Shown piece by piece: positions 52,154-61,154 of a stretch of DNA of 64,000 nt; position 1 is the first letter of the stretch, and each line of letters starts with the position of its first letter. Source of the DNA: Labilithrix sp. (GTDB lineage: Bacteria > Myxococcota_A > Polyangia > Polyangiales > Polyangiaceae); contig JAHBWD010000008.1 in the NCBI GenBank assembly GCA_019637175.1, positions 124,001 through 188,000 of the forward strand. The letters are read 5' to 3'. Under the pieces are notes generated by a model, which did not search any database, had not been told where the DNA came from, and saw only the letters and a program-made list of their open reading frames with translations. Position numbers and translations under genes: made by a program.

Positions 52154-52183
52154 GAGGCCCACGCGAACGTCCCAACGGGCTTA

Positions 52184-52210
52184 GGGTGATACTTGTAACG
52201 CGCGTCACCC
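52184..52210 (-). promoter_or_regulatory. Inverted repeat upstream of the methionine operon
   Basis: GGGTGA (52184-52189) and TCACCC (52205-52210) form a perfect 6-bp inverted repeat 15 bases apart, about 120 bases before the start codon at 52063. The spacer contains the AT-rich TACTTGTAA. Possible operator of a dimeric regulator. Confidence 0.3.
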
Positions 52211-52537
52211 AAGGTGGGCGAAAGTCCGCGCGGCCTCTCCTCGCCGGAATGACGAGACGAGACGCGCACCACCCTGCGCCACGCTCGGGCCTTCGTCAAG
52301 ACGCGCTACGTCTCAATCGCGTGCGTGTTCGCGTGCGCGTGACCGCGCATTCACGGCGCGCGCGTCAGCCCTGCCGCGGCCCCGCGTGAAAATTCCGACG
52401 CGGTGTCAGGTCGGCGACATGTGCCCCGTTAGCGATTCCGTGCAGTTCGGAGCGACGCGGGAATGGCACACGCGCTGCACGGGTTGGACCCGCAACGACA
52501 CGCTTTTCTCATCTCACTCAGCGAGGTCTTGGTCGTC
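52211..52537. other. Intergenic region with no recognised gene
   Basis: About 330 bases between the methionine operon (minus) and the small gene at 52538 (plus). It contains GT/GC-rich low-complexity sequence around 52318-52345 and no recognisable gene or RNA. Both promoters probably lie here. Confidence 0.5.
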
Positions 52538-52816
52538 ATGTCGAAGCGCATCGTTCTCGTGGATCCGTCGGGGGACGTCCTGTTCTCGGGCGTGAGCGTC
52601 GCTCGAGACGAATCGCCCGACGTCGACGGCGAGGAGGATCTCGAGCCCTGCCCGGAGACCATGCGCTCCGCGAAGCTCGAGAGCGGCCTCTTTCCCGCGG
52701 TGAAGCGCTCGTACGCTCCTCCGGAGCCCACCTGCGAAGAGATCGCACCGGAGACCCAGCCGGGTTACGACGAGGAAGAGGGGCCGCAAACGAAGCGCGG
52801 TGAGCGCGCCGCCTGA
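52538..52816 (+). CDS. Small acidic protein, unknown function
   Basis: A 92-residue protein beginning MSKRIVLVDPSGDVLFSGVSV, which reads like a beta-hairpin, followed by an acidic, disordered-looking remainder (SPDVDGEEDLEPCPETM, YDEEEGPQTKRG). The ATG at 52538 is preferred over 52463 because the upstream part looks non-coding. The YqeY gene follows 20 bases later, so they may be co-transcribed. No family recognised. Confidence 0.62.
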   Translation: MSKRIVLVDPSGDVLFSGVSVARDESPDVDGEEDLEPCPETMRSAKLESGLFPAVKRSYAPPEPTCEEIAPETQPGYDEEEGPQTKRGERAA

Positions 52817-52836
52817 CGAGCGGTTAGAGTGAGCGC

Positions 52837-53277
52837 ATGCTCGTCGAAGAGATCAAGAAGCGCGTCGCCGTGGCGGTGAAGCAGGGCGACACGGTGTCGC
52901 GTGACGTCCTCCGGCTCGCCCTCGGCGAGATCCAGACGGCCGAAGCGCGCAAGAACGCTCCGCTCGCCGAAGACGAAGCCAACGGCGCGCTCCGCAAGCT
53001 CATCAAGTCGAACGAAGAGACGCTCGGCGCGCTGCCCGGCGGCGACGCGCGTGCGCCCGTGCTGAAGAAGGAGATCGAGGTGCTCGCCGCGCTCCTGCCC
53101 GCGCAGCTCACCGTCGCGCAGATCGTCGAGGCGCTCGCCGGTCAAGCCGCGGGGATCAAGGCCGCCAACAACGACGGCCAGGCGACGGGCGTCGCGATGA
53201 AGCATCTCAAGAGCGCCGGCGCGGCGGTGAGCGGGGCCGACGTGACGGCGGCGGTGAAGCAGATCCGCGCGACCTGA
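52837..53277 (+). CDS. GatB/YqeY-domain protein
   Basis: A 146-residue YqeY-like protein. The N-terminal helical domain (VEEIKKRVAVAVKQGDTVSRDVLRLALGEIQTAE) and the C-terminal GatB/YqeY tail domain (AALLPAQLTVAQIVEAL, then GQATGVAMKHLKSAGAAVSGADVTAAVKQI) are both present at normal length. The tail domain is shared with the amidotransferase subunit GatB, where it contacts tRNA; free-standing YqeY is of unclear function. A sigma factor gene follows on the same strand, as is common for YqeY near primary sigma factor genes. Confidence 0.92.
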   Translation: MLVEEIKKRVAVAVKQGDTVSRDVLRLALGEIQTAEARKNAPLAEDEANGALRKLIKSNEETLGALPGGDARAPVLKKEIEVLAALLPAQLTVAQIVEALAGQAAGIKAANNDGQATGVAMKHLKSAGAAVSGADVTAAVKQIRAT

Positions 53278-53376
53278 GGCTGCGATCGACGACCGCGCGA
53301 AGCGCTGCGGCTGAGCTCGACCGGATGCGGCGCGTGGTTACGTTGGCAAAGCGCACCATGCGCGATCGAGGCGGGC

Positions 53377-54666
53377 ATGTTCGGCCCCCTTCGTCCGTTG
53401 CTGCGTAGAACGCTCACCTCTCTTTCGCCGTACCTTCCGCCCTTGAAGAACTCCCTCACGACCGAGCTCGACCTCGAAGCGTCGCTGGCCGAGAGCTCCC
53501 CCGATGCCCTCGACCTCCACTTTCGCGCGATGACGGCGTTCCGCCTGCTCACGCGCGACGACGAGCTGGCGCTCGCCCGCCGGCTCGAGCGCGCGGATCT
53601 CTCCATCACGCGCGCTCTGCTCCACCGCGAGGAGGGGCGCGAGGCGCTGCGCAACCTCGCGGCGGCGCTGCGCGACGGCGAGCTCCGCGTCGAGGACGCG
53701 GTGCGCAACCCGGCCGCCGGCAGCGACGAGGATCTACCCACCTGGATCGATCGCGTCCTCCTGCGCGCTCGCGCGCGCGGGCGCCGTCGCTCGCGGCCGC
53801 GCGCGTACGGCCTGCGCCTCCACCCCCGCGCCGTACGTCACATCGCGCGCGAGCTCGCCGATCGCCGCGCCCTCGAGCCTCGCAACGCGCGCCTCCGGGA
53901 GACGCTCGCCGATCTCGAGCGCTACCGGCGCGACGCCGATCGCGCGACCGAAGAGCTCGTGCAGTCGAACCTGCGCATCGTGGTCACGTTCGCGCGCCGC
54001 TATCGAGGGATGCCGCTGGTCGATCTCATCCAGGAGGGCAACCTCGGCCTGCTCCGCGCGATCGACAAGTTCGATCATCGCCGCGGCCTTCGGTTCAGCA
54101 CCTACGCGGCGTGGTGGATCCGTCACGCGCTCGGCCGCGCGCTCGCCGACCAGAGCAAGATGATCCGTCTCCCCGTGCACTTGAGCGGCGCCGTGCAGCG
54201 CGTTCGCCGCGCGCAGGAGCGGCTCCACCGCGAGACGGGGCGCGAGCCCAGCACCGAAGAGCTCGCGACGCGCACGGGCCTGATGATCGATCAGGTGCGG
54301 CGCGCGCTCGACGTCGTAGCCCAGCCCATCAGCCTGGCGACGCCGGTGACGAGCGCGGGAGATCGCGAGGCCGGCGAGGTCGGCGATCTCGTCCCCGACA
54401 CGACGACGCTCGCGGCCGACGACGTCGCGGCCGACGGCGAGCTCCGCACCGAGACGCGCGATCTCCTCTCCGAGCTGCCCGAGCGCGAGGCCGAGGTCAT
54501 CCGCCTTCGCTTCGGCCTCGGCGGCGGCGTCGAGCGTACGCTCGAAGAGATCGGCGCGCGCCTCTCGCTGTCGCGCGAGCGCGCGCGTCAGCTCGAACGC
54601 GACGCGCTCCGCAAGCTTCGCGTCGTCTCCGAGCGGCGCCGGCTCCGGGCGCACCTCTCGCGGTAG
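53377..54666 (+). CDS. RpoD-family (sigma-70) RNA polymerase sigma factor
   Basis: A 429-residue group 1/2 sigma factor. It has region 1.2 (about 45-75), a basic linker with an Arg-rich stretch (about 125-145), region 2 (about 190-265: LRIVVTFARRYRGMPLVDLIQEGNLGLLRAIDKFD, then FSTYAAWWIRHALGRAL), region 3 (about 270-330) and region 4 helix-turn-helix (TLEEIGARLSLSRERARQLERDALRKLR near the C-terminus). It lacks the long acidic region 1.1 of housekeeping RpoD, so it is probably an alternative factor of the SigB/SigC type known from Myxococcus. ATG 53377 has GAGGCGGG upstream. Confidence 0.93.
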   Translation: MFGPLRPLLRRTLTSLSPYLPPLKNSLTTELDLEASLAESSPDALDLHFRAMTAFRLLTRDDELALARRLERADLSITRALLHREEGREALRNLAAALRDGELRVEDAVRNPAAGSDEDLPTWIDRVLLRARARGRRRSRPRAYGLRLHPRAVRHIARELADRRALEPRNARLRETLADLERYRRDADRATEELVQSNLRIVVTFARRYRGMPLVDLIQEGNLGLLRAIDKFDHRRGLRFSTYAAWWIRHALGRALADQSKMIRLPVHLSGAVQRVRRAQERLHRETGREPSTEELATRTGLMIDQVRRALDVVAQPISLATPVTSAGDREAGEVGDLVPDTTTLAADDVAADGELRTETRDLLSELPEREAEVIRLRFGLGGGVERTLEEIGARLSLSRERARQLERDALRKLRVVSERRRLRAHLSR

Positions 54667-54706
54667 GCTCGCCTTCGCCGACGCTGTAGCCTCTGTCTCG
54701 GCCCCC

Positions 54707-55429
54707 ATGCGGCTGATCCAGCACATCGTCGAAGAGCCGCGAGCGTGCACCTACCTGCCGGAGCGCGTCGCTCAGCTCGAGGTGCGCGTGCAGGTCGACG
54801 TCTCGCCGACCGAGCTCGAGGCGATGCTCGTGCGAGGCTGGCGCCGCTTCGGCCCCGTGTACTTTCGCCCGGCGTGCGCGACGTGCGGAGAGTGCGTCAC
54901 GCTCCGCATCGACGCCGCGGCCTTCACCCCTAGCAAGAGCCAACGCCGCGCGCTGCGCAACGCCGCGAGGCTCACGCGCACGATCGGCGCGCCGATCGTC
55001 GACGACGAGCGCCTCGCGCTCTACGCGCGATGGCACGCGCAGCGCGAGGTCGCGCGCGGCTGGGAGCCGAGCGAGCTCGATCCCGAGCGGTACGCGCTCG
55101 ACTTCGCGTTTCCTCATCCCGCCGTGCGCGAGGTCGCGTTCCGCGATCCGGCGGCCGACGGCCGCCTCGTCGGCCTCGGGATCTGCGACGAGACGCCGCG
55201 ATCGCTGAGCGCGGTCTACTTCTTCTGGGACCCGGAGCACGCGCCGCCTTCGCTCGGCGTGGCCCACGTCGTCGCGCTCGCCCTCGACGCACGCGCGCGC
55301 GGCCTGCCGCACGTCTACCTCGGCTATCGCGTGCTCGCGTGCCCGTCGCTCGCCTACAAGGCGCGCTACGGCCCGCACCAGCTCCTCGTCGGACGCCCCG
55401 CGTTCGGCGAGCGGCCCGCGTGGGAGTGA
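54707..55429 (+). CDS. bpt: Aspartate/glutamate leucyltransferase (bacterial ATE1-like)
   Basis: A 240-residue protein with the ATE N-terminal cysteine region (FRPACATCGECVTLRID, about 52-68) and C-terminal GNAT-like domain (YFFWDPEHAPPSLGVAHV, YLGYRVLACPSLAYKARYGPHQLLVG). The enzyme transfers leucine from Leu-tRNA to proteins with N-terminal Asp or Glu, marking them for ClpS-ClpAP through the N-degron pathway. Length and motifs match the family. It starts 40 bases after the sigma factor stop and is convergent, 7 bases apart, with the giant ATPase gene. Confidence 0.92.
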   Translation: MRLIQHIVEEPRACTYLPERVAQLEVRVQVDVSPTELEAMLVRGWRRFGPVYFRPACATCGECVTLRIDAAAFTPSKSQRRALRNAARLTRTIGAPIVDDERLALYARWHAQREVARGWEPSELDPERYALDFAFPHPAVREVAFRDPAADGRLVGLGICDETPRSLSAVYFFWDPEHAPPSLGVAHVVALALDARARGLPHVYLGYRVLACPSLAYKARYGPHQLLVGRPAFGERPAWE

Positions 55430-55436
55430 TCGCGGT

Positions 55437-58400
55437 TCAGTCGCGGACGAGCGGCTCGCGATGGCGGACGAACTGCGCGATGAGCGCGCGCGCGTCTTCG
55501 GGCGCGGACGCGATGCGCGCGCCGAAGCCCGCCGGCGTGTCGTCGCTCAGGTGCTCTTGCGTCCACGCGACGGTGCCCGCGATGTCGAACCGATTGCCGC
55601 CGGGCAGCTCGATCCCGAGGATCACGGCCGCCCCGAGGGGCGGCTGCTTCGCGTACGTCGCGACGAAGACGCCGCCGTGCATGACGACGTCGTTGCCGTC
55701 GAGCCCGCGATAGAAATTGCTCGGGCTCGTGGCGTCGAGCGCGACGTCGAACCGCGGCACCGATCCGCCCACGCTCGCGACGCGATGCTCGAGCCGGCGC
55801 ACGAGCGCGATGAGCTCGTCGATGCGTTCTCGCACGCCCTCTTGCGCCGCGGGCGCAGCGTGCGCCGCGGGCGCGACGCTCGGCGCGGGCGCGACGCTCG
55901 CCCTGCTCGCCCCCGCCTTGGCGAGCTCCGAGAGCGACGCGACGACGCGCTCGACCGTCTTCGCGTGCTCGCGCACGACGTTCACCACGGCGACCGCGGC
56001 GGCCGACGTGCCGTCGTCGACGCGCAGCTCGACCTTCGGCGGCTTCATCGCGCGGAGCGCCTCCTCGAGCCTCGCGAGGTGCACGCCGATGTCGTCGGCG
56101 CCGCCCTTCTTCTTCGCCTCTTCGCTCGCCGCGCTCGCCGCCGCGGCCTCTCCGATCGCCGCATGGATCCGCTGGAGCTGCTCGTCGACGCCGCCGAGCG
56201 CGCCGGTCACGCGCGCGACCGGATCGTCGGTCTTGCCGCCCGAGCGCCGCGCGCGAACGAACGCGTCCTTGATCTCCTTCCAGCGCGCCTTCTGCGCGTC
56301 GGTCATCTTCCCGCGGATCTCCGCGAGCTTGAGGAGGTTCTGCTCCGCGCCGGTCGTGAGCGTCTGCGACTCGCTCGCGTAGTGATCGTCGATGAGCCGC
56401 TCGAGCTCTTCGTCGTTCATCGCCGCGACGACCTTCTCGGCGAGCTTGTTCATGTTGCGGTAGCTGCCCTGGAGCTTGAAGCCGGGCTCGGTGCGGAACG
56501 CGTCGTCTTGCGACGCCGAGAGGATGTACTGCGTGTTCACCGCGAGCAGCACCTTCTGCACGCTCACGAGCCGCTTCAACACGGAGACGATCTCCTCCAC
56601 CTCCGCGGCGGAGTATCCGTGCGAGAGCTCGGTCAACGGGATGTCTTCGCCGCGCGCGATGCGCACGAGCTTCTGCACGTCCGCCGGCTCGCGCGTCGCG
56701 AGCGGCGCGAGCGCGCTGTTCGAGGTGAGCGCGTTCTCGAGGTAGCTCGACGCGAACAGCGCCTCGGCGCCGCCGAGGATGTCGCCGAGGTTGTACGTGT
56801 CGGCGCGGTTGGCGAGCATGTCGGGGATCTGGAAGCGCGTCCCCGTCTCGGTGTACGGGTTGCCCGCCATCACGACGCAGAACTTCTTCCCGCGCAGATC
56901 GTACGTGCGCGAGCGCCCCTTCCACACGCCCTCGACCTTGCGCTGGCCGTCGCAGAGCGAGATGAACTTCTGGAGCAGCTCCGAGCTCGTGTGCTGGATG
57001 TCGTCGAGATAGAGCATCACGTTGTTGCCCATCTCGAACGCGAGGTTGATCTTCTCGACCTCTTGACGCGCCGTGGCCGTCTTCGCGTCGGCGGGATCGA
57101 GCGACGTCACCTCGTGGCCGATCGCGGGGCCGTTCACCTTCATGAACACGAGCCCGAGCTTGCTCGCGACGTATTCCATCAGCGTCGTCTTGCCGTAGCC
57201 CGGCGGCGAGACGAGCAGCAGCATGCCCATGAGATCGGTGCGCTTCTTCTCGCCGACCGATCCGATCTGCTTCGCGAGGTTCGCGCCGATGAGCGGCAGG
57301 TACACCTCGTCGATGAGGCCGTTTCGCACGAACGACGTGAGGACGCGCGGCGACAGCTCGTTCATCCGCAGGCGCTTCTTCTCGCGCTCGACGATGTGCG
57401 CCTTGAGCTGGCGGAACGCGCGGAACCGCGACGCCGCCTCGCTCACGAAGGGAACGAGCCGGCCGAGCAGCTCGTCGATCGCGAGTCTCATCGTGCGGTT
57501 CTGGATGCGCGCGTGCGACCCGAGGAGCCCCTCGACGGTCGTCTCGACGGTCGCGGCGCTCGGCTCGCGCTCGATGCCACGATCGACGACCATCATGACG
57601 GCGGCCTCGCGCACGAACGGGCGCGCGTGCTCGATCTTCTTCGTGCCGACGAAGGCGCTGACGTACGCGAGCGCGACGCCGAGGCGCTCGGCGAGGTGCG
57701 CCTCGAGCGAGCGCATCTCGTCGTCGAACGCGCGCCGGCTGCCGTTCTCGTCGAGGAACTTCGTGAGCCCTCGGCAGAGCGCGTCGGCGCTCGCGCTCGC
57801 GACGAAGCGCGCGCGCTCCTGCGCGAGCTCTTCGACGAGGTAGCGCGACGCGGTCGCGACGTCGCCGCGCGGCGCGGGGAGGCCGAGCTCGGCGGCGCGC
57901 GCCGCGACGGCGGCCTCGAGCTCGCTCGCGAGCGCGGCTTGCGCCGAGGCGTGCGCCGTCTCGACGCGCAAGCGCCCGAGGCTCCGCGCGCGCGCGTGGA
58001 GCACCTTCTTGGCGTCGGCGTCGAGCCCGGCCCAGTAGAGCGAGGCGAGCGCGCGCGCGTCGGGAGAGAAGCGGAGGAGCCCCGCCGAGCCCCGCAGCGC
58101 GACGAGCTTCTCCAGGATCTTCGCGGCGTCGGCATCGTGGATGCCGCGCTCGTAGCCCTCGTCGAGACGATCTTGCGCGTACGCGCGCACGATCTCGAGC
58201 AGGCGCGCCTCGTCGCGCGCCGCCTCGGTCAGGCCCTCGACGCTGAGCCCGTTCTTGCCGTCTTCGGCGTCGAAGAGCATGCACGCGGCGAGGTATTCGC
58301 CGCGGTACACGTCGCTCGACTCCGACACGAGCGACTGATCCCAGAGATCGCGGGCCGCGAGCAGATCGGGATCTTCGATCGCCTCGAAGAAGTCGGTCCC

Positions 58401-61139
58401 GGTGATGTGGAGCGTCATCACGTCGTTCTTGGGAACGAGCACGAGCTCGAGCGGCTGCGTCGCGACGGTGAAGCGGTGCTGCCCGAGCTTGATGACGTCT
58501 CCGCCGCCGTCGAACAGCTCGGTCTTGTCGCGGAGGGCGCGGAGGGCGTCTTGCCGCGCCGTCTTCATCCTCGACTGGACCTCGTCGGCGCGCACGGTGT
58601 CGCCGAGCGCGTGGAGCTGCTGCGCGAGATCGCCGAGCTTGAGCACCATCGCGTCGGACGCGAAGTAGGCGTTGAGCTCGTCGACGTTCGCGAACGTCTT
58701 CGCGCGACGCACGACGCCGGAGACGATGCGCTCGGCGGCGTTCATCAAATTCTGCGCGCGACGCTGCCGTTCGTCGAGGAGCTGCTGGCGCTTGGCGCCG
58801 ATCGCGTCGTTCACCTCTTCGCGCTTCTGCGCGAGATCGGCGGTGAACTCGTCGAGCTCGCCGAACTTGCCTTCGAGCTCCTCGAGCGCGAGGAGCAGCT
58901 TCGAGAGCTGCTCGTCGCACGCCTCCGGCGTGTCGCAGAGGGCGAGCGCGCCGGTCACCGCCTGGCCGAAGAGGCGGAACTGCGCGCCGAACTCCGCCTT
59001 GCCCTCGCGAACGGAGAGCTCCTTCTTCCTGCCCTGCCAGACGGCGCGCGCGCGGTTTTGCTGGGAGAACGCCGTCGAGACGCCCTCGAGGATCCGCGTG
59101 CGCGCGGTCGCGTCGTCGATCTTGAGGCCGCCGACGACCTCCGCGAGCAGCGTGAGGCCCTGCTGCACGACGTCGAGCTCTTCGCCGAAGGGCGCGAGCT
59201 CGGAGGCCTTGTCGATCTTCTCGACGTTCACGACGACGGCGTCGAGCCGGTCGACGAGCGGCTTGAAGGCGTCTTCCTTCAGGAAGAAGTCGACGCACGC
59301 CTGGCTCACCTCGTCGAAGCGCCCGGCGACATCTCCCTCGAGCTTGGCGACCGCGTGGACGTCGACGCCGCGGAGCTCCTTCAGCGTGATGAGCTGGCCG
59401 CGCTGGTGGCGGAGCGTCGTGAGCGCGCGGAGGTAGTCTTCGACGGTGTGGAGATCGTCGGGGCGAACCCGGACGAAGAGCTCCTTCTGCGCCGCGGTGG
59501 CCGCCTCGAGCGCCTCGAGCGCGCGCTTGGCGATCGCCTCGACCTTGTCGAACTCGTCGAGGACGAGCCCGGCGGTCTTCTTCATCGCGTGGATCGTCGA
59601 GAGCAGATCGCCGACCTCGCCGTGACCGAGCCAGTAGTGCGCGTCGACGACGCGGCCGAGCGAGGCGACGAGATCCTCGTACGTGAGGCGCGTCGGATGA
59701 TCCGCGCCCGCGAGCCGCCGCAGGCTCAGCGCGTCGGAGATCCCGCGCACGAGATCGGCGTTGCCGACCTTGCCGAGGTAGCTCGCGTCGCGCGGCGCGG
59801 CCGCGGCGTGCTCGACGGTGCTGAAGGGCGTGCGCCAGATCTGGAGGGGATGAACGCGCGTGGGCTCGGCGACGGCGCGGAAGATCGCCATCGTTCCGTC
59901 GGAGAAGAGGCTGTAGCCGTGGCAGCGGAGCGGGTTCGCGATCTCCTTGCGGATCAAGTTGTACGGAAGGAGCAAGTACTCTCCTTCGTCACGACGGTGG
60001 TAGACGTACAGAACGTCTTCGCCGTTCGGCGACTTGATCATGCGCTCGAAGTGGAGCGTTTCGTCGTCGCCTTCGAAGACCTTGTAGTCGCCGCTCTGGA
60101 GGTAGTAACCGCCGGGGAAGACGATCCCGTGATCCTCGGGCAGCTCGTGACAAGCCTGCCCGACGGCGTCGATGCGCACGACGCGGCGCGCGCGGGTGTC
60201 GTACACGAGGTAGCGGTAGCTCGGCTCGCGGAACGGCTTGATCCTGAGGAGGATGAGCTGCCCGACCTGGGCCCACGACACGTCGCCGTCGTCGAGCGTC
60301 TGGTTCGCGTCGTCGACGGGCTCGCGATAGATGCCGCGGCCGTCCTTGGTGTTGTTCTCGACCTTGATCGTGAGGTCGCCGCCGACCGTCTCGACGAAGA
60401 CCGTGTCGAGGATGTTGATGTGGGGGTGCGGCCCGGGCACGTGATCGTCGCGGGTCGTCGGCGTCCATTCGAAGTCGTGTTGCTTCGGCGGGATCACCTC
60501 CTGATCGCCGCGCGCGTCCATGTACGTGAGCCTTCCGACGGCGTCGATCGCCCAGCGGACCGTCTTCGCGTCGTCGATCGACGCGCCGATCTGCACCTGC
60601 GCGAGCAGACGCGTGTCGGTCCGCTTGAGGCGCAGGAGACGCGCGTCTTTGGAGTAATACTTGAAGGTCTCGCGGATCTCCTTGACGAAGCCCTCGTCGG
60701 CGAGGAACGCGCCGGGCCCTTCGAAGGGGACCTGGGCGAGATCCCACTCGTCGTTCTCGCCCTTGCCGAACTTGTAGAAGGCGAACACGTCGCTGACGTT
60801 CGTCTCCGTCTTCAAGCCCATGAAGACCTGGAAGCCGAAGAGCATGTGCCCCGCGACGCTGACGAGATCGCGCGCGACGCAGTTGTGCTCCGTGCGCACG
60901 CGCTCGTTGGCGATGAGCGCGAGCTCGGCGCCGCCGAAGACCTTCTTCCGTTTCTCGTTGAGCGCCTCGGCCTTCGCCGCGAGCTCGGCGGCCTGCTCGA
61001 GGAGCCGCCGTCGGATCACGTCGTAGCTGCCGCCTTCGAGCGAAGCGGCCTCGCCGTTGCCTCCGGGCGGAGGCGCGCCCGCGCCGGGGGGCATCCCTCC
61101 CGGCGACCGCGAAGGCGGCGTCTGCGTCTGCTGCGTCAT
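55437..61139 (-). CDS. Giant AAA ATPase (DNA-repair-ATPase type) with C-terminal PilZ-like domain
   Basis: A 1,900-residue protein. Residues about 40-420 are beta-rich, with a conserved-looking region (NCVARDLVSVAGHMLFGFQVF, FYKFGKGENDEWDLAQVPF). Residues about 420-1280 are long helical/coiled segments. An AAA+ module is at about 1290-1560: Walker A SPPGYGKTTLME near 1305, Walker B MLYLDDIQHTS near 1377, GNPYTETGTRFQIPDMLANR near 1420. Low-complexity Ala/Lys-rich linkers follow. Residues about 1795-1900 are PilZ-like (GGVFVATYAKQPPLGAAVILGIELPGG, GTVAW, GFGARI) but lack the RxxxR/DxSxxG cyclic-di-GMP residues. It lies 15 bases downstream of the flotillin and was presumably transcribed with it. 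Catalytic residues look intact; substrate unknown. Confidence 0.88.
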   Translation of the reverse strand: MTQQTQTPPSRSPGGMPPGAGAPPPGGNGEAASLEGGSYDVIRRRLLEQAAELAAKAEALNEKRKKVFGGAELALIANERVRTEHNCVARDLVSVAGHMLFGFQVFMGLKTETNVSDVFAFYKFGKGENDEWDLAQVPFEGPGAFLADEGFVKEIRETFKYYSKDARLLRLKRTDTRLLAQVQIGASIDDAKTVRWAIDAVGRLTYMDARGDQEVIPPKQHDFEWTPTTRDDHVPGPHPHINILDTVFVETVGGDLTIKVENNTKDGRGIYREPVDDANQTLDDGDVSWAQVGQLILLRIKPFREPSYRYLVYDTRARRVVRIDAVGQACHELPEDHGIVFPGGYYLQSGDYKVFEGDDETLHFERMIKSPNGEDVLYVYHRRDEGEYLLLPYNLIRKEIANPLRCHGYSLFSDGTMAIFRAVAEPTRVHPLQIWRTPFSTVEHAAAAPRDASYLGKVGNADLVRGISDALSLRRLAGADHPTRLTYEDLVASLGRVVDAHYWLGHGEVGDLLSTIHAMKKTAGLVLDEFDKVEAIAKRALEALEAATAAQKELFVRVRPDDLHTVEDYLRALTTLRHQRGQLITLKELRGVDVHAVAKLEGDVAGRFDEVSQACVDFFLKEDAFKPLVDRLDAVVVNVEKIDKASELAPFGEELDVVQQGLTLLAEVVGGLKIDDATARTRILEGVSTAFSQQNRARAVWQGRKKELSVREGKAEFGAQFRLFGQAVTGALALCDTPEACDEQLSKLLLALEELEGKFGELDEFTADLAQKREEVNDAIGAKRQQLLDERQRRAQNLMNAAERIVSGVVRRAKTFANVDELNAYFASDAMVLKLGDLAQQLHALGDTVRADEVQSRMKTARQDALRALRDKTELFDGGGDVIKLGQHRFTVATQPLELVLVPKNDVMTLHITGTDFFEAIEDPDLLAARDLWDQSLVSESSDVYRGEYLAACMLFDAEDGKNGLSVEGLTEAARDEARLLEIVRAYAQDRLDEGYERGIHDADAAKILEKLVALRGSAGLLRFSPDARALASLYWAGLDADAKKVLHARARSLGRLRVETAHASAQAALASELEAAVAARAAELGLPAPRGDVATASRYLVEELAQERARFVASASADALCRGLTKFLDENGSRRAFDDEMRSLEAHLAERLGVALAYVSAFVGTKKIEHARPFVREAAVMMVVDRGIEREPSAATVETTVEGLLGSHARIQNRTMRLAIDELLGRLVPFVSEAASRFRAFRQLKAHIVEREKKRLRMNELSPRVLTSFVRNGLIDEVYLPLIGANLAKQIGSVGEKKRTDLMGMLLLVSPPGYGKTTLMEYVASKLGLVFMKVNGPAIGHEVTSLDPADAKTATARQEVEKINLAFEMGNNVMLYLDDIQHTSSELLQKFISLCDGQRKVEGVWKGRSRTYDLRGKKFCVVMAGNPYTETGTRFQIPDMLANRADTYNLGDILGGAEALFASSYLENALTSNSALAPLATREPADVQKLVRIARGEDIPLTELSHGYSAAEVEEIVSVLKRLVSVQKVLLAVNTQYILSASQDDAFRTEPGFKLQGSYRNMNKLAEKVVAAMNDEELERLIDDHYASESQTLTTGAEQNLLKLAEIRGKMTDAQKARWKEIKDAFVRARRSGGKTDDPVARVTGALGGVDEQLQRIHAAIGEAAAASAASEEAKKKGGADDIGVHLARLEEALRAMKPPKVELRVDDGTSAAAVAVVNVVREHAKTVERVVASLSELAKAGASRASVAPAPSVAPAAHAAPAAQEGVRERIDELIALVRRLEHRVASVGGSVPRFDVALDATSPSNFYRGLDGNDVVMHGGVFVATYAKQPPLGAAVILGIELPGGNRFDIAGTVAWTQEHLSDDTPAGFGARIASAPEDARALIAQFVRHREPLVRD

Positions 61140-61154
61140 GTGTGCCGGCGAGGA

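Noticed and set aside
52064..52163. Known SAM riboswitch in the methionine-gene leader
   Set aside because: I could not fit the conserved core bases of SAM-I or SAM-II; only generic hairpins are supported, so it is reported as an unnamed leader.
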